NCBI GenBank assembly: GCA_964464925.1
Contig: CAYXLI010000020.1
Coordinates: 1-64,000, forward strand
Source: CAYXLI01 sp964464925
GTDB lineage: Bacteria > Acidobacteriota > Terriglobia > Bryobacterales > Bryobacteraceae
Direction: 5' to 3'
DNA: 64,000 nt
The translations under genes and the position numbers were made by a program. A model generated the notes under the pieces. That model did not search any database and was not told the DNA's origin. It worked only from the letters and a program-made list of their open reading frames with translations. How positions within the stretch are numbered: the stretch's first letter is position 1; each line of letters begins with the position of its first letter. This document shows positions 26,301 to 33,981 of the stretch, piece by piece.

Positions 26301-26954
26301 TTGGATCATGTGATCTCCACGGGCCGGAACGTGAACATTCTGATTCTTGACACCGAGGTCTATTCGAACACCGGCGGACAAGCCTCAAAGTCCACGCCGC
26401 GCGGCGCAGTGGCGAAGTTCGCTGCCGGTGGTAAAGCAGCGGGCAAGAAAGACCTCGCGATGATGGCCGTGGCATACGGCAACGTATATGTGGCGCGCAT
26501 CGCGATGGGGGCTAATGATACTCAGACGATCAAGGCCTTTCAGGAAGCGGAGAGCTACAACGGGCCGAGCGTCATCATCGCCTATAGCCATTGCATCGCA
26601 CACGGGTATGATATGGCTCACGGGCTCGATCAGCAGAAGAATGCAGTCCTGAGCGGCTACTGGCCACTGTTCCGCTTCGATCCTCGGCTTGTAGGAACCG
26701 AAAAAGGTCCGTTCCAACTGGATTCCAGACCGCCCACGCTGCCGCTCGAGAAATACATTTACAACGAAGGCCGATACTCGATGCTGGTGCATAGCGCGCC
26801 CGAAGCCGCCGCACGGTTACTCAAGGACGCCGAAGAGGATGTGCGTCATCGCTGGAAACTGTATGAATACTGGTCCACGATGAAGTTCGGGCCGGATGCC
26901 GCACAGGTGGCGGCGGCAGCGACGAAACCCGCTGCTCAGGAGGTGCACGCATGA
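23361..26954 (+). CDS. nifJ: Pyruvate:ferredoxin (flavodoxin) oxidoreductase
   Basis: Single-chain, homodimer-type PFOR of 1197 aa that converts pyruvate and CoA to acetyl-CoA, CO2 and reduced ferredoxin or flavodoxin. Domains in order: pyrimidine-binding domain I starting near residue 5 (GNEAAAYVAHQTNEVIAIYPITPSSPMGE), transketolase-C domain II, gamma domain, an 8Fe ferredoxin domain with CIQCGKC (C689, C692, C695) and CTGCELC (C745, C748, C751) each followed by CP, then the TPP-binding domain with GCGETPY and GDGWAYDIG near residue 970. All cofactor motifs are intact. A GAGG Shine-Dalgarno sequence precedes the ATG. It overlaps the next gene by ATGA. Confidence 0.97.
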   Translation: MPRKKVTIDGNEAAAYVAHQTNEVIAIYPITPSSPMGEWSDQWTSEGKQNIWGTLPSVIEMQSEGGAAGAVHGSLQAGALTTTFTSSQGLLLMIPNMYKIAGELTPTVMHVAARAIAAQALSIFGDHQDVMAVRQTGFAMLASDSVQQVMDNALIAQAATLECRVPFLHFFDGFRTSHEVATVEQLSREDMRAMIPADLVRQHRARALSPDHPVLRGTAQNPDVYFQGRETVNRFYDACPEIVARVMDKFATLTGRRYHLFDYFGAPDAERVIVMMGSGVPTVQECIGAMNAAGEKVGIVAVHLFRPFSVDSFIRALPSSVRSIAVLDRTKEPGSAGEPLYQDVLTALAETGRQTSKVIGGRYGLGSKEFTPAMVKAVYDELAKPHPRNHFVVGIDDDVTHRSLAYDPSYSTENPRTVRAVFFGLGADGTVGANKNSIKIIGEEAGLNAQGYFVYDSKKSGSVTVSHLRFGPDPIGSAYLIDKANFVACHQFTFLERLDMLSAAQPGATFLLNSPFGPDEIWDNLPLNAQQQIISKKLKFYVVDAYKVAKETGMGLRINTIMQTCFFQLSGVLPQEEAIASIKKAITKTYGKRGESVVQKNIAAVDGTLANLHEVNVPAQVTSRFDLRPPVPSEAPEFVQDVLGPIIAGRGDSLPVSALPIDGTFPTATAMWEKRNIALEIPVWDEKLCIQCGKCVLVCPHAVIRAKMVTVMDLNGAPPAFKHAEARWKGLQDRRYLLQVSPEDCTGCELCVEVCPAKDKTNPKHKALDMAPQPPLREQERTNWEYFLKMPEADRSGLNHSQVKDVQLLQPLFEFSGACSGCGETPYIKLLTQLYGDRAYVANATGCSSIYGGNLPTTPYTKNRFGRGPTWSNSLFEDNAEFGLGMRLSIDKQTQYARELVERLALQIPDGLSDRILQNPQETEAEIEKQRESVEILKQALADRGDAPARDLVAIADTLVKKSVWLVGGDGWAYDIGYGGLDHVISTGRNVNILILDTEVYSNTGGQASKSTPRGAVAKFAAGGKAAGKKDLAMMAVAYGNVYVARIAMGANDTQTIKAFQEAESYNGPSVIIAYSHCIAHGYDMAHGLDQQKNAVLSGYWPLFRFDPRLVGTEKGPFQLDSRPPTLPLEKYIYNEGRYSMLVHSAPEAAARLLKDAEEDVRHRWKLYEYWSTMKFGPDAAQVAAAATKPAAQEVHA

Positions 26955-27964
26955 TCGACCTGACTACGAGTTATTTGGGATTCCGGCTCCGTAGCCCCCT
27001 GGTCGCTTCCTCCTCGCCGTTGTGCAAGGACATCGGTAAGCTCCAGCAGATCGAGGATGCCGGAGCGGGGGCGGTTGTGCTGCACTCTCTTTTCGAAGAG
27101 CAGATCGTATTGGAGGGCAACGCGCTCGACCGTTTCCTCACGGAAGGCTCTGACAGCCACGCCGAGGCCCTGAGTTACTTTCCAGACCTGCAGTCCTACA
27201 ACATAGGGCCTGACGGCTATCTTCGTCATATCGAGCATGCGAAAAGGGTGCTGAATATTCCCTTGATCGCCAGCTTGAACGGCATCTCGACCGGCGGATG
27301 GGTGAAGTACGCGAAGTTGATCGAACAAGCCGGCGCCGATGCTCTGGAACTGAACATCTATTTCCTCCCGACCCGGGCGGACCTGTCGGCGGGGGAACTG
27401 GAGAAGAGCTACGTAGAACTCGCGCGGGACATACGCTCACAAGTGACGATCCCGGTCGCGGTGAAACTGGGGCCCTTCTTCACAGCCTTCGCCGACTTCG
27501 CCCGGCGGCTCGACCAGACAGGCGTCAACGCGCTGGTGATCTTCAACCGGTTCTACCAGCCGGACTTCAATCTCGAAACGCTCGAGGTAGAGCCGAGCTT
27601 GCATCTTTCGACGCGCGACGATCTCCGCCTGCGGCTGCACTGGACGGCTCTGCTGTTCGGCATTCTCAAAGCACAACTGGCGATAACCGGCGGTATTAAC
27701 TCGGCTGAGGACGCCGTTAAAGGGATCATGGCCGGGGCACAAGTGGTGATGACGACGTCCGCGCTGCTGCGCTACGGAATCGGCTACCTCGCCGCTCTGG
27801 AGGCAAACCTACGCGAGTGGATGCAGGAGCACGAGTACGATTCTATAGACCAGATGCGCGGAGCGATGAGCGCGGCACGTGTTGCCGAGCCTGCCGCGTT
27901 CGCTCGTGCAAACTACATAAAAGTGCTCTCGGGCTATACTTTGAGCTCGCGGGCCCATACCTGA
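26951..27964 (+). CDS. Dihydroorotate-dehydrogenase-like flavoprotein
   Basis: FMN-dependent TIM-barrel protein of 337 aa with the DHOD fold: N-terminal TTSYLGFRLRSPLVASSSPL, mid-barrel IASLNGISTGGW and ALELNIYF, PVAVKLGPFF (FMN-contacting Lys), and C-terminal ITGGINSAEDAVKGIMAGA for phosphate binding. It lacks the catalytic-loop signature of true PyrD and is translationally coupled to nifJ, a pairing seen in several bacterial genomes. I therefore expect a ferredoxin-linked redox role, not pyrimidine synthesis, but the substrate is unknown. Confidence 0.87.
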   Translation: MIDLTTSYLGFRLRSPLVASSSPLCKDIGKLQQIEDAGAGAVVLHSLFEEQIVLEGNALDRFLTEGSDSHAEALSYFPDLQSYNIGPDGYLRHIEHAKRVLNIPLIASLNGISTGGWVKYAKLIEQAGADALELNIYFLPTRADLSAGELEKSYVELARDIRSQVTIPVAVKLGPFFTAFADFARRLDQTGVNALVIFNRFYQPDFNLETLEVEPSLHLSTRDDLRLRLHWTALLFGILKAQLAITGGINSAEDAVKGIMAGAQVVMTTSALLRYGIGYLAALEANLREWMQEHEYDSIDQMRGAMSAARVAEPAAFARANYIKVLSGYTLSSRAHT

Positions 27965-27971
27965 TTCACAA

Positions 27972-28002
27972 CCGGGAGGCGCACTCCTGGCCTCCATCCC
28001 GG
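27972..28002 (+). terminator. Hairpin after the nifJ operon
   Basis: GGAGGC (27975-27980) pairs with GCCTCC (27990-27995), extended by CCG/CGG across a 4-nt bulge. It follows the flavoprotein stop by 7 bp. There is no T-run, so an intrinsic terminator is possible but unproven. Confidence 0.35.
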
Positions 28003-28018
28003 ATAGCCGCGACCGCTC

Positions 28019-28027
28019 TGCTAGGCT
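28019..28027 (+). promoter_or_regulatory. Putative extended -10 of the membrane glycosyltransferase gene
   Basis: TGC plus TAGGCT ends 10 nt before ATG 28038. No Shine-Dalgarno sequence lies between, so the predicted leader is about 3 nt. Confidence 0.38.
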
Positions 28028-28037
28028 TGTAGATTCA

Positions 28038-29552
28038 ATGCGGCGGGGGATTGTGGCGGTGGTGTTGCTGCTGGCGCTCGGGCCCGCTGCGTTTCTGGCG
28101 TGGCGATTCCGGGCAATGCCCCAGCTCGGGCTTCATCATGATGATGCGCTCTATTGGGTCGGAGCGCAGTCGGTCGCGCACGGCTCCTATCGCATCGAGA
28201 GCCTCCCCGGCTCGCCTTTCCAAACCAAGTATCCGCCGCTCTACTCTGTCCTGCTCAGCCCGGCGGCACCCGGCAATCTTCAACTCGGCCTGCTCCTGAA
28301 CTGGCTGATGCTCCCTTTTTTCCTCGTGCTGTCCTACAAGCTCTTCAGCCAGTACGGCTTCCCTGAGTGGCAGCGCGTCCTGCTCTGCACATGGATCGCG
28401 ACGGCCCCCATGACCATGGTCCTCAGCACCACGTTCATGACAGAGATACTCTTCACGTCCCTGCTTGTTGCCGTCTTTGTCTATAAAGACCGGCCGCTCC
28501 TCTCCGGACTGCTCGGAGCAGCAGCCCTTCTCACCCGATCCGTCGCTCTCCCACTCTTGTTGACGGTATCCCTGAGACGGAGACCCGCGCGATTCGCCGC
28601 TCCTCTGCTGATCGCTGCAGCCGGCTGGCAGATCTGGACGCACCAGCACGCCAGCTCCGGTACCGACCTGGTAACGCTCTATTACACGAACTACCTCGGC
28701 TTCCATCTCAAGCACGTTCACCCCGGAACTCTTCTGCGTCTGTTGTGGGTAAATCTCGACGGCGCCCTCACCGGCACGGGCCGTCTGCTCTGGCCAAATC
28801 TAAGTGAGGATCCGCTCTCCGTGCAACTCGCGCGACTCGTCACCATCGGGTCGATCGCAGGTATCATCCGCCTCGCCCGCGCCAAACGCCAATGGGACTA
28901 CCCGATCTACGCAGCCGGCCTCAGCCTCATGCTGCTGTTCTGGCACTATCCACCCAGCCCGCGCTTCGTGTACCCGATGTTCCCCATCCTGGCGGCCGGT
29001 CTCCTTACCGAAGCCATATACATCACGGAGATGGCCCGCCAGAACTGGCTCAAGGCGAGTCGTGGAGACCGCGCCGGAATTGCCGCCGTCTGTATTGTCC
29101 TCCTCTGCTTCGCGGGCTCTTTCGTCTGGTTTCAGTACCAAGGCGATGCCGTTCTGATCCCGGACATATACAACGAACGCCGCACCTTCGCGGGCTACAA
29201 CCAGGCGGCTTATGATTGGATCCACGAGCACACACCGGCCGATGCCACGTTCCTGGCCTACGACGACGTGCTGCTCTATCTGCACACGGGCCGCAAGGCG
29301 GTGAACCGTCCGACCCCGCCGGATCTGCAATATATGGCCGATAACAATGGGATCCGCCACCACCTGGAAGGCACACCGGCATTTTTGAAGAAGTCTGGAA
29401 TCGACTACGTGCTGGTAACGGACTCAGATTATTTCAGAGATCTGCACAGCGATGCTATCGTGACTTTGCGCAGGTCTCTGGAAGAGAGTGGCGAGTTCAC
29501 ACTCGCTTTCGAAGGAAAAGGCTTCCGAATATACAGCAGAAAGAAAAATTAG
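28038..29552 (+). CDS. Polytopic GT-C-type glycosyltransferase/mannosyltransferase-like protein
   Basis: Integral membrane protein of 504 aa with about ten hydrophobic segments. The first loop contains HHDDALYWVGAQSV; the paired acidic residues are where GT-C enzymes keep their catalytic Asp. The last 120 residues are a soluble periplasmic domain (YDWIHEHTPADATFLAYDDV). Overall organisation is like the transferase at 21764-23122, though sequence similarity is low by eye. The sugar and acceptor are unknown. Its stop interlocks with the convergent FecR gene over 4 bp. Confidence 0.75.
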   Translation: MRRGIVAVVLLLALGPAAFLAWRFRAMPQLGLHHDDALYWVGAQSVAHGSYRIESLPGSPFQTKYPPLYSVLLSPAAPGNLQLGLLLNWLMLPFFLVLSYKLFSQYGFPEWQRVLLCTWIATAPMTMVLSTTFMTEILFTSLLVAVFVYKDRPLLSGLLGAAALLTRSVALPLLLTVSLRRRPARFAAPLLIAAAGWQIWTHQHASSGTDLVTLYYTNYLGFHLKHVHPGTLLRLLWVNLDGALTGTGRLLWPNLSEDPLSVQLARLVTIGSIAGIIRLARAKRQWDYPIYAAGLSLMLLFWHYPPSPRFVYPMFPILAAGLLTEAIYITEMARQNWLKASRGDRAGIAAVCIVLLCFAGSFVWFQYQGDAVLIPDIYNERRTFAGYNQAAYDWIHEHTPADATFLAYDDVLLYLHTGRKAVNRPTPPDLQYMADNNGIRHHLEGTPAFLKKSGIDYVLVTDSDYFRDLHSDAIVTLRRSLEESGEFTLAFEGKGFRIYSRKKN

Positions 29553-30589
29553 CGGCCGCGGCCTGAATTGGTTCCGCCTCGCCCCGCACCGGCATCGCCG
29601 CCACTTCCGCCCCGCCCTGCAGCACCCGGAGAAACCGCCGCGCCATTACCGGCGCTTGGAGCAGGCGAAAACACATCCGAACTGCGAGGTGCCGTCGTGT
29701 ATCCATAGCTCGGGTTGTAGCCGACTGAGCGGTCGATCGTCGATGCGTTATAAGATGGCGCGAACCCTCCGCTACCGCCGTAGTTGTTGTAATACGACTG
29801 GTACACTCGCTCTACTGCCCGCGGCGAGTAGAAGTAATATCCAAACGGGCTGTAGTACATGCCGTTGCCCGGAATAAACGTAAACATGCCGAAGTACGGA
29901 TTCCAACGCCAGGAACTGCCCATTCCGCTGGAGTATCCGGAATCGCGCAACGTTTTCGCAGCCGATAAATTCGCCACGGAGATCGAGGCGGCCCGCCGCG
30001 CAGCCCAGCGATAAAAGCTATCGCCCAGCCGGCTGTCGAACTTCTGCGGTGAGCCGGTCACACCCGCGAGCTGCGTCATGTGGGATTCCTTCACGGTCAG
30101 GGTCTCGCCGCCACGGACGACGATCGCCTCACCCTTATACACGCGCAGTTCCGCCGCCTCGGCATCCAGCCGGTACATGCCGGCCTTGTGCAACTCCACA
30201 GTTGCATCCTTAAACGCGACGGTCAGGTTATTGTCCTTGCCCAATTCCGCCACTTCCACGATCGCCACGCCATTTAGCATTTCGATGCGCGTGTCAATGA
30301 GGCGCTTGTCGATCATCTTGAATGAGCTACTCTCGGCTAGCCGCAGGAAAGTGCCCGGGTTCAGCAAAATCTCGGCCCGTCCTTCGGCAGACGTCCGAAA
30401 CACCTGGCCTTCCTTGATTTCAGGGAAAAGGTTGTACTTGATTTCTACAGGCGTGCCGTCCAGGAAAACCTCTCCCTCAACGTAATGCACCATACCGGAT
30501 TTCGCAGAGATGATGTTTTGTGCGTGGACAGTGGCGCCCAGCAACCCCATCGCGGAGACCAACATTGCAAACCGCCGCAGATTCAACAT
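29549..30589 (-). CDS. Secreted FecR-domain protein with low-complexity tail
   Basis: Exported protein of 346 aa. The signal peptide ends about residue 23 (GLLGATVHAQ). A FecR-like beta-rich domain (about 30-170) contains EGEVFLDGTPVEI, VFRTSAEGRAEILLNPGTFLRL and a second copy-like strand set. The C-terminal 130 residues are Tyr/Ser/Gly/Asn-rich and end in Gly/Arg repeats. In Acidobacteria such proteins lack an anti-sigma anchor and are probably periplasmic or surface proteins of unknown role. ATG 30589 is chosen since GGAG lies 8 nt upstream; a GTG at 30598 would overlap that site. Confidence 0.82.
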   Translation of the reverse strand: MLNLRRFAMLVSAMGLLGATVHAQNIISAKSGMVHYVEGEVFLDGTPVEIKYNLFPEIKEGQVFRTSAEGRAEILLNPGTFLRLAESSSFKMIDKRLIDTRIEMLNGVAIVEVAELGKDNNLTVAFKDATVELHKAGMYRLDAEAAELRVYKGEAIVVRGGETLTVKESHMTQLAGVTGSPQKFDSRLGDSFYRWAARRAASISVANLSAAKTLRDSGYSSGMGSSWRWNPYFGMFTFIPGNGMYYSPFGYYFYSPRAVERVYQSYYNNYGGSGGFAPSYNASTIDRSVGYNPSYGYTTAPRSSDVFSPAPSAGNGAAVSPGAAGRGGSGGDAGAGRGGTNSGRGR

Positions 30590-30608
30590 GACGGACACTC
30601 CCGCTTCG

Positions 30609-30614
30609 AGTATA
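30609..30614 (-). promoter_or_regulatory. Putative -10 of the FecR-domain gene
   Basis: TATACT within TATATACT on the minus strand, 19 nt before ATG 30589. It leaves room for the GGAG ribosome site, so this gene appears to have a conventional short leader. Confidence 0.45.
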
Positions 30615-30664
30615 TACTGCCACGCGCTAAGACGTGTAACAATCTTGGCCGGGTACAGTGAACC

Positions 30665-31132
30665 TTAAGAATTGTAAATTCGGCGGACAATGTCCGGATG
30701 CCAGCCCAGCGCCGAGCCGTACAGAAAGAACGCCACAATGAGAAGCGGCTGGGATCCGTAGGTCGCCAGCAGCGGAGCGAACTTCTTCCACAGGATGCCG
30801 TAGCTCAGCAGATACCACACGAGAGCCACCCCTAAGCCGAACAGCCTGCCTCCAGGAGTGATCACTCCAGCCAACGCGCCGATTGCCCCAGCCAATACCA
30901 GCAAAAACGAACATCCGGCGAGAGTTACCATTCCGGCCCCGTTCCGCACCGCTGTATAAGGATAGTAGTGCGATGCGAACAGATTGAGGTTCGTCCACCA
31001 GGGCTCACCAATGAGCGGGGTGCTCAGAGCGAGCCAGAGGATCATCAGGATGCCGCCGATGACGCCGATCTCGACGCCGGCAATGGCGTGCCAGCTCTTG
31101 CGTCGCAGCCAGGTATCCCCGAGTCCCTCCAT
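30665..31132 (-). CDS. Small four-helix membrane protein (Yip1-like?)
   Basis: Integral membrane protein of 155 aa with four predicted helices (about residues 20-42, 66-92, 96-115 and 124-142) and a short basic N-terminus. Layout and the Pro/Trp-rich first loop (STPLIGEPWWTNLN) recall bacterial Yip1-domain proteins, but I see no diagnostic motif. Function unknown. It diverges from the large secreted-protein gene. Confidence 0.65.
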   Translation of the reverse strand: MEGLGDTWLRRKSWHAIAGVEIGVIGGILMILWLALSTPLIGEPWWTNLNLFASHYYPYTAVRNGAGMVTLAGCSFLLVLAGAIGALAGVITPGGRLFGLGVALVWYLLSYGILWKKFAPLLATYGSQPLLIVAFFLYGSALGWHPDIVRRIYNS

Positions 31133-31138
31133 TCCTTC

Positions 31139-31147
31139 AGCGTACCA
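31139..31147 (-). promoter_or_regulatory. Putative extended -10 of the small membrane protein gene
   Basis: On the minus strand TGG plus TACGCT ends 6 nt before ATG 31132. The intervening GAAGGA is purine-rich but adjacent to the start, so a leaderless mRNA is likely if this is the promoter. Confidence 0.38.
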
Positions 31148-31187
31148 GGGTATGTGCCTCCGCTGTGTAAAGAAGCGAATATACCGC

Positions 31188-31193
31188 TACACT
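31188..31193 (+). promoter_or_regulatory. Putative -10 of the large secreted-protein gene
   Basis: TACACT lies 31 nt before ATG 31225 and 10 nt before an in-frame TTG at 31204. No Shine-Dalgarno sequence is visible before either. Confidence 0.35.
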
Positions 31194-31224
31194 TTGAGAT
31201 ACATTGGGTTTAAACAAAAAAACT

Positions 31225-33672
31225 ATGTTCCGCAAACTGGGTGTGTTTGTGTGTGTGATTTCGCTGCCGCTGGCAGCTCAGGCGCCTCCGACCGGTCCCG
31301 TTGTGCCTCCACGCGGGGTAATCAATGCCTTCACGCAGCAGCCCGCGCCGAGTATGGTCGCGCCGGGCGGTCTCATTTGGATCCAAGGACTGAATCTCGG
31401 CCCCGCCGGCGGTTTGAAGGCGACAAACATTCCGTGGCCCGTGAAATTAGGTGACATTGAAGTGCTGGTCAACGATCGCCCTTCGCCCGTCGGGTCCATC
31501 AGCCCCGGAACCATTGTCGCCCAAGTACCCGTTGAGACCGCCGCCGGACTGGCCGACGTAGTCGTACGAATGAACGGAGCAACCAGCCGGCCCGCCCGGA
31601 TCCAGGTGGTCACACCGAACGTTCCCTCCCTCCGCACCGCAGACAATAGCGGCTACGGCGATGCAGCCGGCATCGGCGACACGAAGCTCAGCCTCTCCGT
31701 TTCCGGCTTGGGAGTAACCGATCCCCAAGTGAACTCAGGCGAAGCCGGCTCCGCGGACACTCCCGTTATTCCGAAGGCACAGGTCCGCGCTTATGTCGGT
31801 GGCCTGCCCGCCAACACAACGGCAGTCCTTTCGCCCGATCGGGTCGGCGAGTTTGACGTCAAAATAGACGTTCCAACCGGTGCCACTCCGGGCGACATCA
31901 TCACGGTGCTTGCAGGAAACCGAGCCGCCAATCAGGTGACCTGGAAACGAACCAGCGCTGCGGACGTGTCCTATCTTCCGTTACCGGACGGAACGCCGGA
32001 CATCCGCAGCATTGAAAGCACGGACCTCCGCGGCATGTACGTCGTTGCCACGGGTGCCCGGGATGACAACGGGTGCTACGCGGCGTGGACGTTCGACATG
32101 GCGAAGAAATCAGTAGCCCAGGCCGATCCGTGCCTCACGGCCGCAAATCGCAACGCGATCTCACCTGTTGTGTCGGCCACCAACACTTCTACTCTCGCCG
32201 CGTTCATCGGTCCTGCCCCCGCAGATGCCACGGCTGGCATCAGCACACAGGTGAAACTCCTGAGTCCGGTCATGGATCCGCTCACGGTACAACTGCCCGC
32301 CGCAGCCAGCCTCCTCGCTTCCGCGGCAGGGAACCTGATTGCCGTCCTGCCCGGCACACCACCTAGCGCCGTCAGCATAGATACCGACACCGGTGATGTT
32401 CAACCGGTGTCCAACGCAAACATCGGCGGCTTCGGCGGGGGAGGCGGAGCCGGTAATGTCCCCGGAGTGCTGCAGATCGATCTCGGCAACGGCATCAACA
32501 ACGTCGTGTCCACGCGTATGCAATTGGCGCAAGGGACATCCGCTGTAGTAGTCGTGGATGATGTAAGCACCCCAACGGCCGCCAAAGTAGCACTCGTGAA
32601 CAATCAGAACCAGGTTGCAGCCACGATGGCTTTCCCGGATGGCTGGTTGCCCGTCATGAATCCGGATGCTCCTGCTCAGACGGGCCCCGGAGGATTCGGC
32701 GGCAATGGCGGAGGTATACCGGCGGCTTTTCGCGCTGTGGGAAAGACGACAACGCTGTTCGATTCGCAGACTCGCGTGTATTACGTGCTCGGCCGAAAGA
32801 CAGATGATTCGAAACAAGGATTCGTCGCCTTTTCGCTCGACAACACGCCAGCTTCGGTTCGCGAATTGCCGGCCGGATGGTTCGCCGCCTCGTGCACCAC
32901 GAATGTGCGGGTGTTGCAGTTGACCCTTTCCCGCCAGATCGCCATCTTCGGCACCAACGCGGTTCAGAACACGTTCAAAAACCCCTGTGCTGCTCTCGGA
33001 TTCCTGATCATGGATCTCGGCAGCGCACAGGCAATCGGTGCGGTAAAACTCCAGGGTGAAGGCCAGGCCAACGTGTCCGTCAACGCAGGCGACCTGAACG
33101 ATTATCTGTACGCGGGCAACACGGCACGGCCACTCTCCGATACCGTATACGTGCTGGACGGGGTTTCGGGTCAGTCGTTCCGTCTCGATCCCCCGGCAAA
33201 CGTGAATGGCTTTTCCAACATCACGGAAGTGCCGGAACTCGGAATCCTGGTGGGACTCGCGACAAACCAACAGCGCACGCCGGGTGATGCAGGCTTCGTC
33301 ATCTTCGATATCGACCAGCAACAGACACGTATGCTGCCCACACCGGACGGCTTTGGGAACGTGCAACTGCTCGCCGTTATGAACGCCACCCGAAAACTGG
33401 TCGCAAAAGGTATTAAGGCGGATGGATCGGGATCCCAATTTCTGATCTACGATCTGAAAACCGGCGACCTGCAAATGCCCGCCAACCCTCCGGGCGTAGC
33501 GTTCGTTGGCACTTTACCCGGCGCGACCGCCCCGGGGAGCGGCGGGCCGGGGGGCGGTGCGGCTGCCCAGGTGATTGCGCAACGCGTCAATCGCAAGGCT
33601 AACACCGTCGAGGCAATCTGCTATTCCGCGGATCGCAAGCAGACCGGCCTCATGGTGCTTCGCGTCAACTAG
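31225..33672 (+). CDS. Large secreted beta-rich protein with TIGR03437-like N-terminal domain
   Basis: Exported protein of about 815 aa with a signal peptide ending near LPLAAQA. Residues 25-250 follow the pattern of the acidobacterial TIGR03437 domain (GVINAFTQQPAPSMVAPGG, IWIQGLNLGP, SPGTIVAQVPVETAAG, GVTDPQVNSGEA). The remaining 560 residues are beta-strand/Gly-rich repeats with recurring ...VYVLDGVSGQ... and ...FLIYDLKTGDL... units, suggesting a beta-propeller. Only four cysteines are spread along it. It is likely surface or extracellular; ligand unknown. ATG 31225 gives a standard signal peptide; TTG 31204 is possible. Confidence 0.78.
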   Translation: MFRKLGVFVCVISLPLAAQAPPTGPVVPPRGVINAFTQQPAPSMVAPGGLIWIQGLNLGPAGGLKATNIPWPVKLGDIEVLVNDRPSPVGSISPGTIVAQVPVETAAGLADVVVRMNGATSRPARIQVVTPNVPSLRTADNSGYGDAAGIGDTKLSLSVSGLGVTDPQVNSGEAGSADTPVIPKAQVRAYVGGLPANTTAVLSPDRVGEFDVKIDVPTGATPGDIITVLAGNRAANQVTWKRTSAADVSYLPLPDGTPDIRSIESTDLRGMYVVATGARDDNGCYAAWTFDMAKKSVAQADPCLTAANRNAISPVVSATNTSTLAAFIGPAPADATAGISTQVKLLSPVMDPLTVQLPAAASLLASAAGNLIAVLPGTPPSAVSIDTDTGDVQPVSNANIGGFGGGGGAGNVPGVLQIDLGNGINNVVSTRMQLAQGTSAVVVVDDVSTPTAAKVALVNNQNQVAATMAFPDGWLPVMNPDAPAQTGPGGFGGNGGGIPAAFRAVGKTTTLFDSQTRVYYVLGRKTDDSKQGFVAFSLDNTPASVRELPAGWFAASCTTNVRVLQLTLSRQIAIFGTNAVQNTFKNPCAALGFLIMDLGSAQAIGAVKLQGEGQANVSVNAGDLNDYLYAGNTARPLSDTVYVLDGVSGQSFRLDPPANVNGFSNITEVPELGILVGLATNQQRTPGDAGFVIFDIDQQQTRMLPTPDGFGNVQLLAVMNATRKLVAKGIKADGSGSQFLIYDLKTGDLQMPANPPGVAFVGTLPGATAPGSGGPGGGAAAQVIAQRVNRKANTVEAICYSADRKQTGLMVLRVN

Positions 33673-33689
33673 CGTGATCCGGTTTCACA

Positions 33690-33725
33690 GGGCTGAGTCT
33701 GCTCGCTTATAGCAGGCTCAAGCCC
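33690..33725 (+). terminator. Strong hairpin after the large secreted-protein gene
   Basis: GGGCT-GAGTCTGCT pairs with AGCAGGCTC-A-AGCCC around a CGCTTAT loop: about 14 pairs with one G-T and one bulged A, starting 17 bp after the stop. It has no T-tract, so termination is likely but atypical. Confidence 0.5.
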
Positions 33726-33762
33726 CTACCATTCTGGCCGGCGCCGTGCCTTTTCTACATGC

Positions 33763-33942
33763 ATGCGAGCCAAACTGATTTCCTTCGGCCTGCACGCACT
33801 CGCGGCCAGCGTAGGATTCCTGCTGCCGTTCTTCACGAATACATGCCGTCAGGCGGTGGAACCGAGGACGGCACTCCCACTCGTCGCAAAAGCAATTGAG
33901 GCCGTCAGCTCTGGCGCTTCCGGCCCGCGACGATCTACTTAA
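33763..33942 (+). CDS. Possible small secreted/membrane peptide
   Basis: ORF of 59 codons in the 288-bp gap before eutB. The product would start MRAK and then carry a hydrophobic stretch of about 20 residues (FGLHALAASVGFLLPFF), followed by a short polar tail with one Cys, like a signal-anchored micropeptide. There is no clear Shine-Dalgarno sequence and no recognisable family, and the composition is compatible with chance. Treat it as a candidate only. Confidence 0.22.
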   Translation: MRAKLISFGLHALAASVGFLLPFFTNTCRQAVEPRTALPLVAKAIEAVSSGASGPRRST

Positions 33943-33947
33943 GCTTT

Positions 33948-33963
33948 CACCTCCTCTGAGGTG
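33948..33963 (+). promoter_or_regulatory. CACCTC/GAGGTG hairpin before eutB
   Basis: A perfect 6-bp stem with a CTCT loop. The 3' arm holds GAGG and the GTG that could serve as an alternative eutB start, so in RNA both would be paired. As DNA it is a 16-bp palindromic site abutting the putative -10. Confidence 0.35.
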
Positions 33964-33970
33964 CTAGACT
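33962..33970 (+). promoter_or_regulatory. Putative extended -10 of eutBC
   Basis: TGC plus TAGACT ends 11 nt before ATG 33982, giving a predicted leader of about 4 nt. It overlaps the hairpin at 33948-33963, which could therefore act as an operator. Confidence 0.38.
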
Positions 33971-33981
33971 ATCGCTACCCG

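Noticed and set aside
32161..33474. 437-codon open frame on the minus strand opposite the large secreted-protein gene
   Set aside because: The plus frame has a signal peptide and regular repeats. The minus frame is a Cys/His/Arg-rich shadow.
33673..33960. Cobalamin riboswitch before the B12-dependent eutBC genes
   Set aside because: No B12-box-like segment or multi-helix arrangement could be recognised; only simple hairpins are present.
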